Origin: an uncultured Pseudomonadales bacterium
GTDB lineage: Bacteria; Pseudomonadota; Gammaproteobacteria; Pseudomonadales; Azotimanducaceae
DNA: 64,000 nt
Reading direction: 5' to 3'
NCBI GenBank assembly: GCA_943787425.1
Contig: CALSMJ010000001.1
Span: 1,167,271 to 1,231,270, forward strand
The notes beneath the pieces were generated by a model, which worked only from the letters and a program-made list of their open reading frames with translations, had not been told where the DNA came from and did not search any database. Of this stretch, positions 53,430 through 63,642 are shown piece after piece. The position numbers and the translations under genes are program-made. Positions within the stretch are counted from its first letter, which is position 1. The number at the start of each line of letters is the position of its first letter.

Positions 53430-53993
53430 TTGATTGAACAAATCCTCACTAACTTGATTCAAGCAGCGCTCAAGGACCTGGAAAATCCAGTCTTTAAGAC
53501 CGACTTGGATGACTGGTTGTCGCCCTGCGAAGCGCTGAGAGACGCTCAATACAGCTATTGGTACCCGAGCCTGCAATGCCCCAAAATGCGCTTTGACGGA
53601 TTCGAAACCGCCATCGAACAACCCGTTCATACGGATCTGAAAGCCTTCTACTTGAGCTTTTGGTCTGGCGCCTTGCCCTGTCTGTTCGACGCCTTGCCCA
53701 TCTCTTTAATTCAAATTTGGAATCCAGATGATTTTGACCGGCTGATCGGTAATTTTATCGGGCATTATTTAATGCAAAAAAATGCGCGCCAGGACTTAAC
53801 TTTATTTTTTGCAACGGTTGAAGACGGGGGTGACAACATTATCAGCCTTGACAACGGCACGGGCGAGGTGCTCCTTGAAACACCTGGCACCCCTGACCGG
53901 ACCATTGTCGCGCCTTCATTGAACCAATTTCTGAACCGGCTTCGCCTTGAACCCGAACGATTGAATCCCATTGAGATGCCTCGCCATGACTAA
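53430..53993 (+). CDS. syd: SecY-interacting protein Syd
   Basis: 187 aa, TTG start. The C-terminal half aligns by eye with E. coli Syd: IQIWNPDDFDRLIGNFIGHYLMQK, LFFATVEDG, GEVLLETPGTPDRTIVAPSLNQFLNRL in short blocks. Syd binds SecY at the cytoplasmic face and can act as a proofreader of translocon assembly; it is restricted to gammaproteobacteria, so it is a useful taxonomic marker here. The aroA ATG lies inside its last codons (8-base overlap), so the two are coupled. Confidence 0.9.
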   Translation: MIEQILTNLIQAALKDLENPVFKTDLDDWLSPCEALRDAQYSYWYPSLQCPKMRFDGFETAIEQPVHTDLKAFYLSFWSGALPCLFDALPISLIQIWNPDDFDRLIGNFIGHYLMQKNARQDLTLFFATVEDGGDNIISLDNGTGEVLLETPGTPDRTIVAPSLNQFLNRLRLEPERLNPIEMPRHD

Positions 53994-55275
53994 CGCCCTG
54001 ACGCTATCGCCCATTGAACGTGTGAGCGGATCTGTAACCTTACCCGGATCGAAAAGCCTGACCAACCGCGCGTTACTGTTGGCAGCAGTCGCCGAAGGCG
54101 AAACGCGGGTGACGAATATTCTGTTCAGCGACGATACGCAAAGAATGCTGGACGCTTTAACGCTCTTGGGTGTTCAGGTTGATATCGATCGAGAACGCCG
54201 GCAGTGCCGAGTACTCGGAAAAGGCGGCCCGTTTCCAGCACAGCCCCAAACCACGAGGCTGCAACTCGGCAACGCGGGTACTGTGCTCAGACCTTTGACC
54301 GCAATGCTCGCGCTGACACCCGGCGACTTTATCATCGATGGCGACAACTACATGCGCGAACGCCCAATCGGGCCGCTTACCGACGCCTTGCACGCATTGA
54401 CTGTATCTGCTGACTATCTTGACAGGAAGGGCTACCCGCCTTTACACCTTCGCGGCGGCACGCTTAAGGGCGGCGCGCTCACGCTGGACGGTCGACTCTC
54501 AAGCCAATATCTTACCGCCTTACTACTGAGTCTTCCGCTGGGCACTCGGCCCAGCACCATCGATATTGACGGCGAGCTGGTTTCCAAACCTTACATCGAC
54601 ATGACGCTTGCAATGATGTCGATCTTCGGCGTCCAAGCCGGCCATACCGATTATAAGCGCTTTACCGTGCCAGGAAATCAACGATATCAAAGTCCTGGCC
54701 AATTTCTCGTTGAGGGCGATGCGAGTTCTGCAAGCTACTTTCTCGCAGCGGCCGCGATCCGCGGCGATGTCACGGTTCAGGGCGTCGGCCGTCACGCGCT
54801 GCAAGGAGACGTTGCCTTTGCTGAGGTGGTTCGGGCGATGGGGGCGAAGGTTGACCTTCAGGACGACGCCATTCGGGTGCAATCCACGGGCCGGCTTCAA
54901 GGCGTTGACGTTGATTTGAACCACATACCCGATGCGGCCATGACGGTTGCCATCCTTGCCTTGTTTGCCGATGGGCCGACCACGATTCGAAATATCTACA
55001 ATTGGCGCATCAAGGAAACCGATAGAATGACGGCGATGGCGACAGAACTGCAGCGCGTCGGCGCCGCAGTTGCGACCACTCGGGACAGTATTACCATCAA
55101 ACCACCGACGAAGCTCTTGCCCGCCAGCATCGAAACCTATGGCGACCACAGAATGGCTATGTGCTTCTCACTGGTGGCATTGGGCGGCACCGAGGTCTCG
55201 ATTCAAGACCCGATGGTTACGTCTAAGACTGTCCCAGACTACTTCAAGGTCTTTGAATCACTGTGCGTGCGCTGA
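53986..55275 (+). CDS. aroA: 3-phosphoshikimate 1-carboxyvinyltransferase (EPSP synthase)
   Basis: 429 aa from ATG 53986. Class I EPSPS marks: LPGSKSLTNRALLLAA, LGNAGTVLRPLTA (glycine of the glyphosate pocket intact; Val-Leu replaces the usual Ala-Met), VEGDASSASYFLAAAA, NHIPDAAMTVA, and YNWRIKETDRM. ETYGDHRMAMCFSLVAL lies near the C-terminus. It joins shikimate-3-phosphate and PEP in aromatic amino acid synthesis. It is not in the serC-aroA-cmk arrangement found in enterics. Confidence 0.96.
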   Translation: MTNALTLSPIERVSGSVTLPGSKSLTNRALLLAAVAEGETRVTNILFSDDTQRMLDALTLLGVQVDIDRERRQCRVLGKGGPFPAQPQTTRLQLGNAGTVLRPLTAMLALTPGDFIIDGDNYMRERPIGPLTDALHALTVSADYLDRKGYPPLHLRGGTLKGGALTLDGRLSSQYLTALLLSLPLGTRPSTIDIDGELVSKPYIDMTLAMMSIFGVQAGHTDYKRFTVPGNQRYQSPGQFLVEGDASSASYFLAAAAIRGDVTVQGVGRHALQGDVAFAEVVRAMGAKVDLQDDAIRVQSTGRLQGVDVDLNHIPDAAMTVAILALFADGPTTIRNIYNWRIKETDRMTAMATELQRVGAAVATTRDSITIKPPTKLLPASIETYGDHRMAMCFSLVALGGTEVSIQDPMVTSKTVPDYFKVFESLCVR

Positions 55276-55341
55276 GCCAATTCCAAAGTCAACAACACTC
55301 AACCTCTACTGAGCGACTGAGCAGGGCATTCGACCGAGGTT

Positions 55342-56319
55342 CTAAGGCAGCAGATGCGCGACCGCATCGCGTTCTTCGATAAGCTCTTGCTCGGTTGTCG
55401 TCATTCGGGTGCGAGAAAACGCATTAATTTCAAGGCCTTGAACAATCTCCCAATCGCCCGCGTCACAACGGCATGGAAAACTATAAATCAAGCCCGGCTC
55501 AATGCCGTAACTGCCATCTGAATAAATTCCCATTGAAACAATCGCGTTCTGGGACCCCAATGCCCAATCCCGCATATGCTCGGTTGCTGCATTGGCTGCG
55601 CTCGCAGCACTCGATAACCCGCGCGCCTCAATGATGGCGGCGCCGCGTTGCTGCACCGTTGGAATGAAGGTTTCTGATATCCAAGCCTCATCGACCAATT
55701 CCGGGGCCGCGCGGCCCGCAACCGTTGCATGAAACAGATCAGGATATTGGGTTGCCGAATGGTTGCCCCAAATCGCGAGTCCAGCAATGTCCGTCACATG
55801 CGCCGCCGCTTTCTGAGCCAATTGCGTCTTAGCCCGGTTGTGATCCAAACGGGTCATCGCGGTGAATTGTCGCGGATCAAGGCTCGGCGCGTTTCGCTGA
55901 GCGATCAAACAGTTCGTATTCGCAGGATTACCGACCACTAACACTTTTACCGCAGGATCCGCGTGAGCATCCAACGCTTTGCCTTGGACAGAGAAGATCT
56001 GCGCATTGGCTTCCAAGAGATCTTTTCGCTCCATACCCGGGCCGCGAGGTCTTGAGCCCACTAATAACGCGTAGGACACCCCATCGAAGGCAATATTGGG
56101 ATCATCTGTTGGCACAATGGCCTCAACCAGTGGGAACGCACAGTCCTCAAGCTCCATGACCACGCCTTTGAGTGCCCCCATCGCAGGCGGGATCTCGAGT
56201 AATTGCAGAATAATGGGCTGATCTGGCCCCAGCATTTGACCCGATGCAATGCGAAACAATAGGGAATAACTGATTTGTCCGGCAGCGCCAGTGACTGCGA
56301 CTTTTACGGCGGGTTTCAT
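55342..56319 (-). CDS. mdh: Malate dehydrogenase (cytosolic-type)
   Basis: 325-aa NAD-dependent enzyme of the TCA cycle. [21 protein letters not shown] is the dinucleotide fold; the substrate arginines lie in [14 protein letters not shown] and TRLDHNRA; the catalytic histidine is in [24 protein letters not shown] is typical of the cytosolic or betaproteobacterial MDH group, not the E. coli mitochondrial-like type. AGGAG lies about ten bases before the ATG and an extended -10 element about 55 bases upstream. Confidence 0.95.
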   Translation of the reverse strand: MKPAVKVAVTGAAGQISYSLLFRIASGQMLGPDQPIILQLLEIPPAMGALKGVVMELEDCAFPLVEAIVPTDDPNIAFDGVSYALLVGSRPRGPGMERKDLLEANAQIFSVQGKALDAHADPAVKVLVVGNPANTNCLIAQRNAPSLDPRQFTAMTRLDHNRAKTQLAQKAAAHVTDIAGLAIWGNHSATQYPDLFHATVAGRAAPELVDEAWISETFIPTVQQRGAAIIEARGLSSAASAANAATEHMRDWALGSQNAIVSMGIYSDGSYGIEPGLIYSFPCRCDAGDWEIVQGLEINAFSRTRMTTTEQELIEERDAVAHLLP

Positions 56320-56372
56320 GCGTCATATACTCCTAATTCACTTATTTTTGGGCGCACATCGGCGCGCGCGGC

Positions 56373-56381
56373 AGTATAGCA
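56373..56381 (-). promoter_or_regulatory. Extended -10 promoter for mdh
   Basis: On the minus strand the sequence reads TGCTATACT, an extended -10 element, about 55 bases before the mdh ATG. The -35 is weak. Confidence 0.5.
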
Positions 56382-56780
56382 CCGTTTTTGCGCCAGTTTC
56401 CTGGGACCTTGCAAACATTCGCAACGCCCATTGCCCACGCTTACCACGGTATGACGAGCATCAATGTCTTGAACGATCGCCGTAAACTTTCAGGATATCT
56501 CCATTGTTCTAGAGAAATCAAAATAGGCGAGTAAAAACATGATGTTATAACCATAAATTGTTTTAGGAAAGCCTGGCAGGGTTGACTTTACGCGCCCCAA
56601 TGCTATCGTTTGCGGCCGATTTGGATCGGCAAAAGCGACCCTCGGGGCGTTACACCATTGCAGGCAAAAAACACTGTTTCGAGCATCAAGCGGTTCAAGC
56701 GCCGTTCGACCGTTTTGTTGCAAAGCACGGCTTTTAAAACATCGGCTTGAGGACCATAAAGCCTCAGTACCTTCAGCAAT

Positions 56781-56805
56781 GTGGATTGTGGATCGTGGAT
56801 TGTGG
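56781..56805 (+). repeat. Short direct repeats, GTGGATTGTGGATC type
   Basis: GTGGATT-GTGGATC-GTGGATT-GTGG in tandem (7-base units), with a weaker echo, GTAGATTGTGAATTG, about 15 bases further on. No gene overlaps. Confidence 0.75.
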
Positions 56806-56930
56806 TTTAAAGATTATTGTAGATTGTGAATTGAGCTATCACTGGTTTGACGGCGTATCTGTTTGATGGCACTCGCATTGAATAACCGACCAGCGTGACA
56901 ATCGATGTGACTGATAATAACCAAGGTTTA

Positions 56931-56956
56931 TAATAGATGTAATAGATGTAATTGAT
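56931..56956 (+). repeat. TAATAGATG tandem repeat
   Basis: TAATAGATG-TAATAGATG-TAATTGATA: three 9-base units, the third degenerate. Confidence 0.8.
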
Positions 56957-57028
56957 AACAAAAGTGTTTGATCATCGACGCGATTTTTGACGGGTTCTTT
57001 TGAAGAAAAAGGGTCTTCCAAAGAGCAA

Positions 57029-57108
57029 TACCTTCTCATTTACCGGTGTTCCCATTTACAAGTGTTCTCATTTACAGGTGTTCTCATTTAACAGTGTTCT
57101 CATTTAAA
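57029..57108 (+). repeat. 16-base tandem repeat, GTGTTCTCATTTACAG type
   Basis: Four clear 16-base units at 57045, 57061, 57077 and 57093 (consensus RGTGTTCTCATTTAMA) plus one degenerate copy before them. There is no unique spacer between units, so it is not CRISPR. Units differ by one to three bases. Confidence 0.85.
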
Positions 57109-57210
57109 AGTTTTAATGAGAGCGTAAAAGCTTGAATCAAAAGCGCGTCGGGAACAGCCACGCGATGGTCGTTGGTCAAGCGCAGGTAAGAAAAAAGCGG
57201 ATAATCCAAA

Positions 57211-57262
57211 AGTAGATAAGACAAATTTAGGTTAAAAAATAGATAAGACAAAAGTAGTAGAA
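57211..57262 (+). repeat. AGTAGATAAGACAAA direct repeats
   Basis: Two copies of (A)TAGATAAGACAAA (near 57213 and 57239) separated by 26 bases, followed by further AAAGTAG fragments to about 57280. Confidence 0.7.
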
Positions 57263-57336
57263 AACTAGGACGAAAGTAGGTAACAGGACGATAGGATGTC
57301 AGGCGCAGAAACAATACAGCGCCTAGCAATGCGTCA

Positions 57337-57345
57337 TGCTATAAC
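57337..57345 (+). promoter_or_regulatory. Candidate extended -10 box for gltBD
   Basis: TGCTATAAC, about 270 bases before gltB. It is the best -10 element in the leader but has no clear -35. Confidence 0.35.
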
Positions 57346-57614
57346 TGTTCAGTAATTAGACGTATTTAGACCAACAGCAACCATTATCTTGGTTCTCGTT
57401 TGCCATAAGTTCATAAGACCCAATGCAAAACGATACGATGCTGAGACGCGCGGCTATGGCCTCATGTGACATTGCGACCCTTGGGATCGGCACCCGAAAC
57501 CAAAGCGGCAGCGCAAAGTCAGCGCAGCTCGATACAAAGCACTCAAGATCGCGATGCCTGTGGAATTGATGCTTTTAGGAAAATGATCCGGCAAACAAAT
57601 TGGTGATAAAGAAG

Positions 57615-60600
57615 ATGGTAAACAGACTCGACGGTAAAATTGGTCTACCAGACGCGGTGGGTTTGTACGACCCCGCCCAGGAACGCGATGCTTGCGGCGT
57701 TGGGTTCGTGGCCAATATTAAAGGGGTTGCCAGTCATGGCATCCTCGCCGATGCCTATCATGTCAATAGCCGCATGGATCACCGAGGTGGTTGCGGTTTC
57801 GAGGAAAACACCGGTGATGGTGCGGGCATCCTGACCGCGATACCGGACACCTTCTTTCGAGCGATTGCGCGCCAACTAGGGTTCGAGCTGCCTGACGCGG
57901 GCTTGTATTGTGTTGGTAACCTTTTTCTGCCGACAGATGCGTCGCTCCGCGACCGGTGTCAAGAGACGATCGAACAGATTGTGCACGAAGAAGGCCTGAC
58001 CTTTCTAGGTTGGCGTGACGTCCCGATCGCACCAGATGTGGCCAACATTGGACCCGCAGCGCAAGCCGCCATGCCGTTCATTACGCAGTTAATGATCGCT
58101 TGTGCAAGTGGTGATTCCGAGGCTGAATTTGCACGAAAGCTGTACGTTGCGCGCAAACAATTTTCAGGCCGCTTGCAGCCTTCAGTGCCGGATGATCAAT
58201 TGGTCTATGCCTGTAGCTTGTCGCCGCGGGTGATCGTTTATAAAGGCATGTTGACCCCATCCCAGTTGTTTCCGTTTTATCCGGATTTGACGAATACAGA
58301 TTATGAAACCCATTTGGCGATGGTGCACTCACGATTTAGCACGAACACCTTCCCATCTTGGGATCGTGCTCAGCCCAATCGCTACATGAGCCACAACGGT
58401 GAAATTAATACCCTGCGAGGCAATCAAAACTGGATGACGGCGCGACAGGGCACGGTTTCATCGCCGCTTTTTGGAGATAGCATTGAAAAAATCTTTCCGT
58501 TGGTTGAACCGGACTGCTCGGACTCTGGAACCTTCGACAATGTTTTAGAATTTCTACTGCTCTCTGGCCGCAGTCTTCAAGAGTCGGTCATGATGATGAT
58601 TCCAGAGGCCTGGCAGGCTGACGCGAACATGAGCGCTGAGAAACGAGCGTTTTATGAGTACCATTCCGCGCTCATGGAACCCTGGGATGGTCCAGCCTCG
58701 ATTGTCTTTACCGATGGGCACGCCATTGGCGCGGTGCTTGATCGCAACGGCCTCAGGCCCTCGCGCTATTACGTGACGACAGATGATCGCGTCATCATGG
58801 CGTCCGAGGTGGGCGTTCTACCGATCGACCCTCAACAGGTTGTCCAAAAAGGTCGTTTGCAACCTGGGAAAATGTTTTTACTGGACTTTGATGCCGGCCG
58901 GTTGGTCCCAGATGAGGAACTAAAATCGACCTTTTCAGCCCAAAGACCTTATGGCGACTGGCTCGCAGCGCAAAAGCTAACCATGGATCACTTCGAGCCG
59001 GCTACGGCGCCGAGCCCCTACGCTGACGTTGGCTTACAACAAAGGATGCGCGCATTCGGTTACACAACCGAAACCATGCAGTTCATGCTCAAGCCTATGA
59101 TTACAGAATCACGAGACCCTTTAGGCTCCATGGGGAACGATTCTGCGCTGGCCTGCTTGTCCGATAAGTCTCGGATTATCTACGACTACTTCAAACAACT
59201 CTTTGCACAAGTCACGAATCCCGCTATCGACTCCATTCGCGAAGAAGTCGTGATGTCCCTGGCCTGTTTTATCGGGCCGGAAGGCAATCTGGTCGAAACC
59301 ACCGAGACCCAAGCCAAACGCTTGGTTGTGCCTCATCCAATTCTATCGAACGACGATCTGGCCAAGCTCAAGGCTGCGCACGAACACGGTTGGCGGACCA
59401 AGACCATTGATATCACTTATAGCTGTCATGATGGCGCGGCTGGCATGCAGGACGCCCTGGATCGGATTTGCGCTGAAGCCAGCGCCGCGATCGAGGCAGG
59501 TTACGCTTTGGTCCTTTTAAGCGACCGGGCGGTTGCGAAAGATCGGATCGCTCTCAGCGCTTTGGTTGCTTGCGGGACGGTCCATCACCATCTCGTTTCA
59601 GCCCATCAACGCACCCAGCTCGGCCTGATCATTGAAACCGCCGAAGCCCGCGAAGTACACCATTTTTGTTTGCTCACCGGTTACGGTGCTGATGGCGTGA
59701 ACCCGTACCTTGCAATCGACGCTCTGTGGCAGGCCCGGCAAGAGGGCTTGTTGAGCCAAACCGACATCCCGAACCTTGACGTCTTAACCGAGAAGTACCG
59801 CAAAGCGGTCGGCAAAGGCATGCTCAAGGTCATGGGCAAGATGGGTATTTCAACCTTGCAGTCCTACAAGGGTGCACAAATTTTTGAAGCCGTTGGCCTC
59901 GCCGATGATATTATCGATCGCTGTTTTCGCGGCACCACCAGCCGAGTGGGGGGCATTAATTTCGACACCTTGTTCGCCGAATCCTTGCAAAGACATCTTT
60001 TGGGCTTCCCAGAGCGGTCTACAGAATCGTCAAGCGAGCTACCAAATCCGGGTGATATTCATTGGCGCAGCGGCGGCGATACCCACATGTGGGATCCCAT
60101 AAGCATTACAAATCTCCAGGTCGCGGCGCAAACCAATAGCCAAGATGCGTACTGGGCTTTCGCAAAGCATGCCAACGAGGTGGCCACTAAAAAAGCGACG
60201 CTGCGCGGGCTTCTGACCTTGAAAGAAGACCTGTCACCAGCAGTCGCAATCGAGAACGTCGAGTCTGCTGCCGACATCGTCAAGCGCTTTTGTACGGGCG
60301 CCATGAGCCTTGGTTCCATTTCCTCGGAAAGTCATGAAACCTTGGCCATTGCAATGAACCGCTTGGGCGGCAAGTCTAATACGGGAGAAGGCGGCGAAGA
60401 CCCTATCCGATTTAACCCAATGGCGGATGGTGACTCAAAGCGCTCCGCCATTAAGCAGGTCGCCTCAGGTCGTTTCGGCGTCACCATCTGGTATTTGGCG
60501 AATGCTGACGAGATCCAAATCAAAATTGTTCAAGGCGCAAAACCAGGCGAAGGCGGCGAACTCCCCGGTGACAAGGTCGATGACTACATCGCCAAGATCC

Positions 60601-62177
60601 GGCATTCCACACCAGGCGTTGGTTTAATCAGCCCACCCCCCCACCACGACATCTATTCGATCGAAGATATGGCGCAGCTCATTCACGATCTCAAAAATGC
60701 GAATCGAGACGCGCGCATCAGCGTCAAACTCGGCTCTGAAATTGGCGTCGGCACGATTGCAGCAGGCGTCACCAAAGCTAAAGCCGATCATCTGGTCATT
60801 GCAGGCCATGACGGCGGCACCGGGGCCTCACCGCTCACATCAATTAAGCACGCAGGACTACCCTGGGAACTGGGTTTGGCTGAAACCCATCAAACCCTGG
60901 TCATGAACAATCTTCGATCTCGGGTCGTCCTGCAAACTGATGGCCAAATTAAAACGGGTCGAGACGTCGTGATCGCTGCCCTGCTGGGCGCCGAGGAGTT
61001 TGGATTTGCGACAGCACCGCTCGTCACCCTTGGCTGCATCATGATGCGAAAGTGCCATCTCAATACCTGCCCTGTCGGGATTGCAACACAAGACCCGGAG
61101 CTGCGTGCCAAGTTCGCCGGCAAACCCGAAAGCGTCGTGAATTATTTTTTCATGCTCGCAGAAGAGGTTCGACAGATTATGAGCCAATTGGGCTTTACCC
61201 GCCTTCAAGACATGATCGGCCAAACCCAGTACTTGGACAGCGAGCAAGCGGTCGCGCACTGGAAGTCAAAGGGACTCGATCTTTCAGGTATTTTGCAAAA
61301 AGCGCCTGTTATTTACGAAGGTACGGAAATTTATTGCACCCAAGCGCAAGACCACGGCTTGGATGCAGCCCTTGACAATACTTTAATCAAGCTCGCGCAA
61401 CCCGCGCTCGAGACCGGCGCCAAGGTACAAATCGAGCATGAAATCCTAAACATCAACCGGGTCGTTGGCACCATGCTGTCCCACGAGGTTGCTAAAGCAA
61501 CCCAAGGCGCCATGTTACCCGACGACACCATCTCTATCCGCTTACACGGCTCAGCCGGACAAAGCGTCGGCGCCTTCCTCGCTAAAGGCATTACGATCGA
61601 AATCGAGGGCGACGCGAACGACTTTGTCGGCAAAGGTTTATCCGGCGGCAAGCTGGTGATTTACCCGCCCAAAGCGGCGACCTTTGCCGCCGAAGACAAC
61701 ATCCTGCTGGGTAATGTTGTGCTTTATGGCGCAACCTCTGGCGAGGCCTATTTTAGAGGCATTGCAGCCGAGCGTTTCTGTGTCAGAAACAGCGGCGCAA
61801 CGGCCGTGGTTGAGGGGGTCGGTGATCACGGCTGTGAATACATGACGGGCGGCACGGTCGTCATACTGGGGAAAACCGGGCGTAATTTCGGCGCTGGCAT
61901 GAGTGGCGGCGTTGCCTATGTTTTAGATACCCAAGGGGACTTCCATCGTAACTGCAACCTTGAAACCTTTGAACTTGAGCCACTCGGCGCAACGGATGAA
62001 GACGATGTCAGGGCTTTAATCGAAAAACATCAGCGGCTTACCGGCTCAACGGTCGCTGCACGTCTACTCAAAGATTGGGAAAGCGAAAAACAATTATTGA
62101 TCAAGGTCATGCCACGCGACTACAAGCGGGTGCTTGAAGCGCAGCAAGCCTTATTGAAGCAAAGCAAAACAGGATAG
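57615..62177 (+). CDS. gltB: Glutamate synthase large subunit
   Basis: About 1520 aa from ATG 57615 (TTG 57600 and GTG 57603 are alternatives). The glutaminase Cys is in ERDACGVGFVANIKG, giving a 26-residue propeptide to be removed, as in other GltB. RMDHRGGCGFEENTGDGAG follows. The synthase domain holds the FMN region and GCIMMRKCHLNTCPVG (C-X5-C-X4-C, 3Fe-4S cluster). The C-terminal GXGXG beta-helix domain has VVVLGKTGRN-like repeats. It converts 2-oxoglutarate and glutamine to two glutamates with NADPH through GltD. Six bases before gltD. Confidence 0.96.
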   Translation: MVNRLDGKIGLPDAVGLYDPAQERDACGVGFVANIKGVASHGILADAYHVNSRMDHRGGCGFEENTGDGAGILTAIPDTFFRAIARQLGFELPDAGLYCVGNLFLPTDASLRDRCQETIEQIVHEEGLTFLGWRDVPIAPDVANIGPAAQAAMPFITQLMIACASGDSEAEFARKLYVARKQFSGRLQPSVPDDQLVYACSLSPRVIVYKGMLTPSQLFPFYPDLTNTDYETHLAMVHSRFSTNTFPSWDRAQPNRYMSHNGEINTLRGNQNWMTARQGTVSSPLFGDSIEKIFPLVEPDCSDSGTFDNVLEFLLLSGRSLQESVMMMIPEAWQADANMSAEKRAFYEYHSALMEPWDGPASIVFTDGHAIGAVLDRNGLRPSRYYVTTDDRVIMASEVGVLPIDPQQVVQKGRLQPGKMFLLDFDAGRLVPDEELKSTFSAQRPYGDWLAAQKLTMDHFEPATAPSPYADVGLQQRMRAFGYTTETMQFMLKPMITESRDPLGSMGNDSALACLSDKSRIIYDYFKQLFAQVTNPAIDSIREEVVMSLACFIGPEGNLVETTETQAKRLVVPHPILSNDDLAKLKAAHEHGWRTKTIDITYSCHDGAAGMQDALDRICAEASAAIEAGYALVLLSDRAVAKDRIALSALVACGTVHHHLVSAHQRTQLGLIIETAEAREVHHFCLLTGYGADGVNPYLAIDALWQARQEGLLSQTDIPNLDVLTEKYRKAVGKGMLKVMGKMGISTLQSYKGAQIFEAVGLADDIIDRCFRGTTSRVGGINFDTLFAESLQRHLLGFPERSTESSSELPNPGDIHWRSGGDTHMWDPISITNLQVAAQTNSQDAYWAFAKHANEVATKKATLRGLLTLKEDLSPAVAIENVESAADIVKRFCTGAMSLGSISSESHETLAIAMNRLGGKSNTGEGGEDPIRFNPMADGDSKRSAIKQVASGRFGVTIWYLANADEIQIKIVQGAKPGEGGELPGDKVDDYIAKIRHSTPGVGLISPPPHHDIYSIEDMAQLIHDLKNANRDARISVKLGSEIGVGTIAAGVTKAKADHLVIAGHDGGTGASPLTSIKHAGLPWELGLAETHQTLVMNNLRSRVVLQTDGQIKTGRDVVIAALLGAEEFGFATAPLVTLGCIMMRKCHLNTCPVGIATQDPELRAKFAGKPESVVNYFFMLAEEVRQIMSQLGFTRLQDMIGQTQYLDSEQAVAHWKSKGLDLSGILQKAPVIYEGTEIYCTQAQDHGLDAALDNTLIKLAQPALETGAKVQIEHEILNINRVVGTMLSHEVAKATQGAMLPDDTISIRLHGSAGQSVGAFLAKGITIEIEGDANDFVGKGLSGGKLVIYPPKAATFAAEDNILLGNVVLYGATSGEAYFRGIAAERFCVRNSGATAVVEGVGDHGCEYMTGGTVVILGKTGRNFGAGMSGGVAYVLDTQGDFHRNCNLETFELEPLGATDEDDVRALIEKHQRLTGSTVAARLLKDWESEKQLLIKVMPRDYKRVLEAQQALLKQSKTG

Positions 62178-62183
62178 ACCACC

Positions 62184-63623
62184 ATGGGTAAAGCAACCGG
62201 CTTTAAAGAATTCCAGCGCGAGACGGTGCCTTATCGCGATGCTGCCGCGCGCATTTTAGACTTCAAGGAAATCTATACCGAACCCGATGACCAACAACTC
62301 AGCACTCAGGGTGCTCGCTGTATGGATTGCGGCGTGCCATTTTGTCAAAGCAACAACGGTTGCCCCATTTCAAACCTGATTCCAGAGTGGAATGACTTGG
62401 TTTACAAAAGTCAGTGGAAAGAAGCATTAGACCGGTTGCATGAGACCAACAATTTCCCAGAATTTACTGGCCGTGTTTGCCCGGCGCCGTGCGAAGGTGC
62501 GTGCGTACTGGGTATTCATGATCCCGCCGTCACCATCAAGAACATTGAAGCTGCGATCATCGATCGCGGTTTTGAAGAGGGTTGGGTTAAGCCTGAGCCC
62601 CCAGAGCATCGAACGGGCAAAACCATTGCGATCGTCGGGTCCGGACCCTGCGGCCTTTCCGCGGCGGCACAATTGAATAAAGCCGGGCACCTCGTCACTG
62701 TTTTCGAGCGCGCCGATCGACTGGGCGGTTTATTGATGTACGGCATTCCAAATATGAAACTCGAAAAGAGTTTGATTGAGCGCCGAATCCAAATCATGAG
62801 AGAAGAAGGTATCGAATTCCGGGTCAATCAAGATGTCGGAAAGACGATTAGCCCCTCTGACCTCGTTGCGAATTTTGATGCTGTTTTACTTGCGACCGGT
62901 GCGACCGTTGCCCGAGATCTGGATATCCCAGGGCGCGATGGCGATGGCGTACACCTTGCCATGGACTTTTTGACGGCCAATACCAAGAGCTTGCTCGATT
63001 CAAATCTTGCTGATGGTCAATATATTTCAGCAAAGGATAAACACGTCATTGTCATTGGTGGCGGAGACACTGGCACCGATTGCATCGGGACCGCACTACG
63101 ACACGGCTGCAAAAGCCTCGTGAACTTCGAGCTGCTACCCCAGCCGCCTCAGACTCGGGCGGCGGACAACCCATGGCCGCTTTGGCCGAAGATTTTTCGC
63201 GTCGATTACGGTCATGCCGAGAGCGAGGTTCGGTTTGGCGCTGACCCACGACAATTCTCTGTACTGAGTAAATCATTCCTCCGGGGGCCAGACGGAACCC
63301 TTAAAGGGGTCGTAACCGTTGACGTCGATGAGCAGCTTCAAGCGATCCCTGATTCAGAGAGGACCTGGGAAGCCGACCTTGTTTTGTTATCGATGGGATT
63401 CCTACAACCAGAGCATTACCTCAACGAGTCGCTCTCGATGGACATCGACGCCCGGGGCAATTTCATTGCTGACAAGACAAACTTTAGAACCAGCGTTGCC
63501 AAAGTCTATGCCGCAGCCGACTGCCGGCGAGGACAGGATCTCGTGGTGCGCGCGATCAATGAAGGTCGAGAAGCCGCAAGGGAAATTGATCGCGACTTGA
63601 TGGGCTCAACAGAACTGCCTTAA
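62184..63623 (+). CDS. gltD: Glutamate synthase small subunit
   Basis: 479 aa. The N-terminal cysteine clusters CMDCGVPFC and CPAPCEGAC bind two 4Fe-4S clusters. FAD site is [17 protein letters not shown], the NADPH site [13 protein letters not shown], and the C-terminal [23 protein letters not shown] is the FAD-contacting end. It accepts NADPH electrons and passes them to GltB. The gene ends 19 bases from the convergent aroB; no terminator hairpin is visible between them. Confidence 0.97.
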   Translation: MGKATGFKEFQRETVPYRDAAARILDFKEIYTEPDDQQLSTQGARCMDCGVPFCQSNNGCPISNLIPEWNDLVYKSQWKEALDRLHETNNFPEFTGRVCPAPCEGACVLGIHDPAVTIKNIEAAIIDRGFEEGWVKPEPPEHRTGKTIAIVGSGPCGLSAAAQLNKAGHLVTVFERADRLGGLLMYGIPNMKLEKSLIERRIQIMREEGIEFRVNQDVGKTISPSDLVANFDAVLLATGATVARDLDIPGRDGDGVHLAMDFLTANTKSLLDSNLADGQYISAKDKHVIVIGGGDTGTDCIGTALRHGCKSLVNFELLPQPPQTRAADNPWPLWPKIFRVDYGHAESEVRFGADPRQFSVLSKSFLRGPDGTLKGVVTVDVDEQLQAIPDSERTWEADLVLLSMGFLQPEHYLNESLSMDIDARGNFIADKTNFRTSVAKVYAAADCRRGQDLVVRAINEGREAAREIDRDLMGSTELP

Positions 63624-63642
63624 CCCATTTTGCTGTGCCGCT

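Larger units (their letters stand above)
56320..57614. other. Gene-free 1.3 kb region with low-complexity repeats
   Basis: No credible gene is seen. The region is richer in A+T than the flanking genes and contains several families of short direct repeats (annotated separately). It also has a TTGACT-16 bp-TATCGT promoter-like pair at 56582-56609, followed by a GCCGA/TCGGC hairpin at about 56615-56633 that could start a small RNA. Open frames here (minus strand 56490-56723, 56839-57039, 57084-57329) are composed of repeat sequence and show no domain. Confidence 0.7.

Noticed and set aside
57029-57108. CRISPR-like array
   Set aside because: The 16-base units follow one another directly with no unique spacers, and no cas gene is in the window.
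57084-57329. Leucine-rich minus-strand frame that could look like a membrane peptide
   Set aside because: Its composition comes from A+T-rich repeats read in antisense; no ribosome site or homology.
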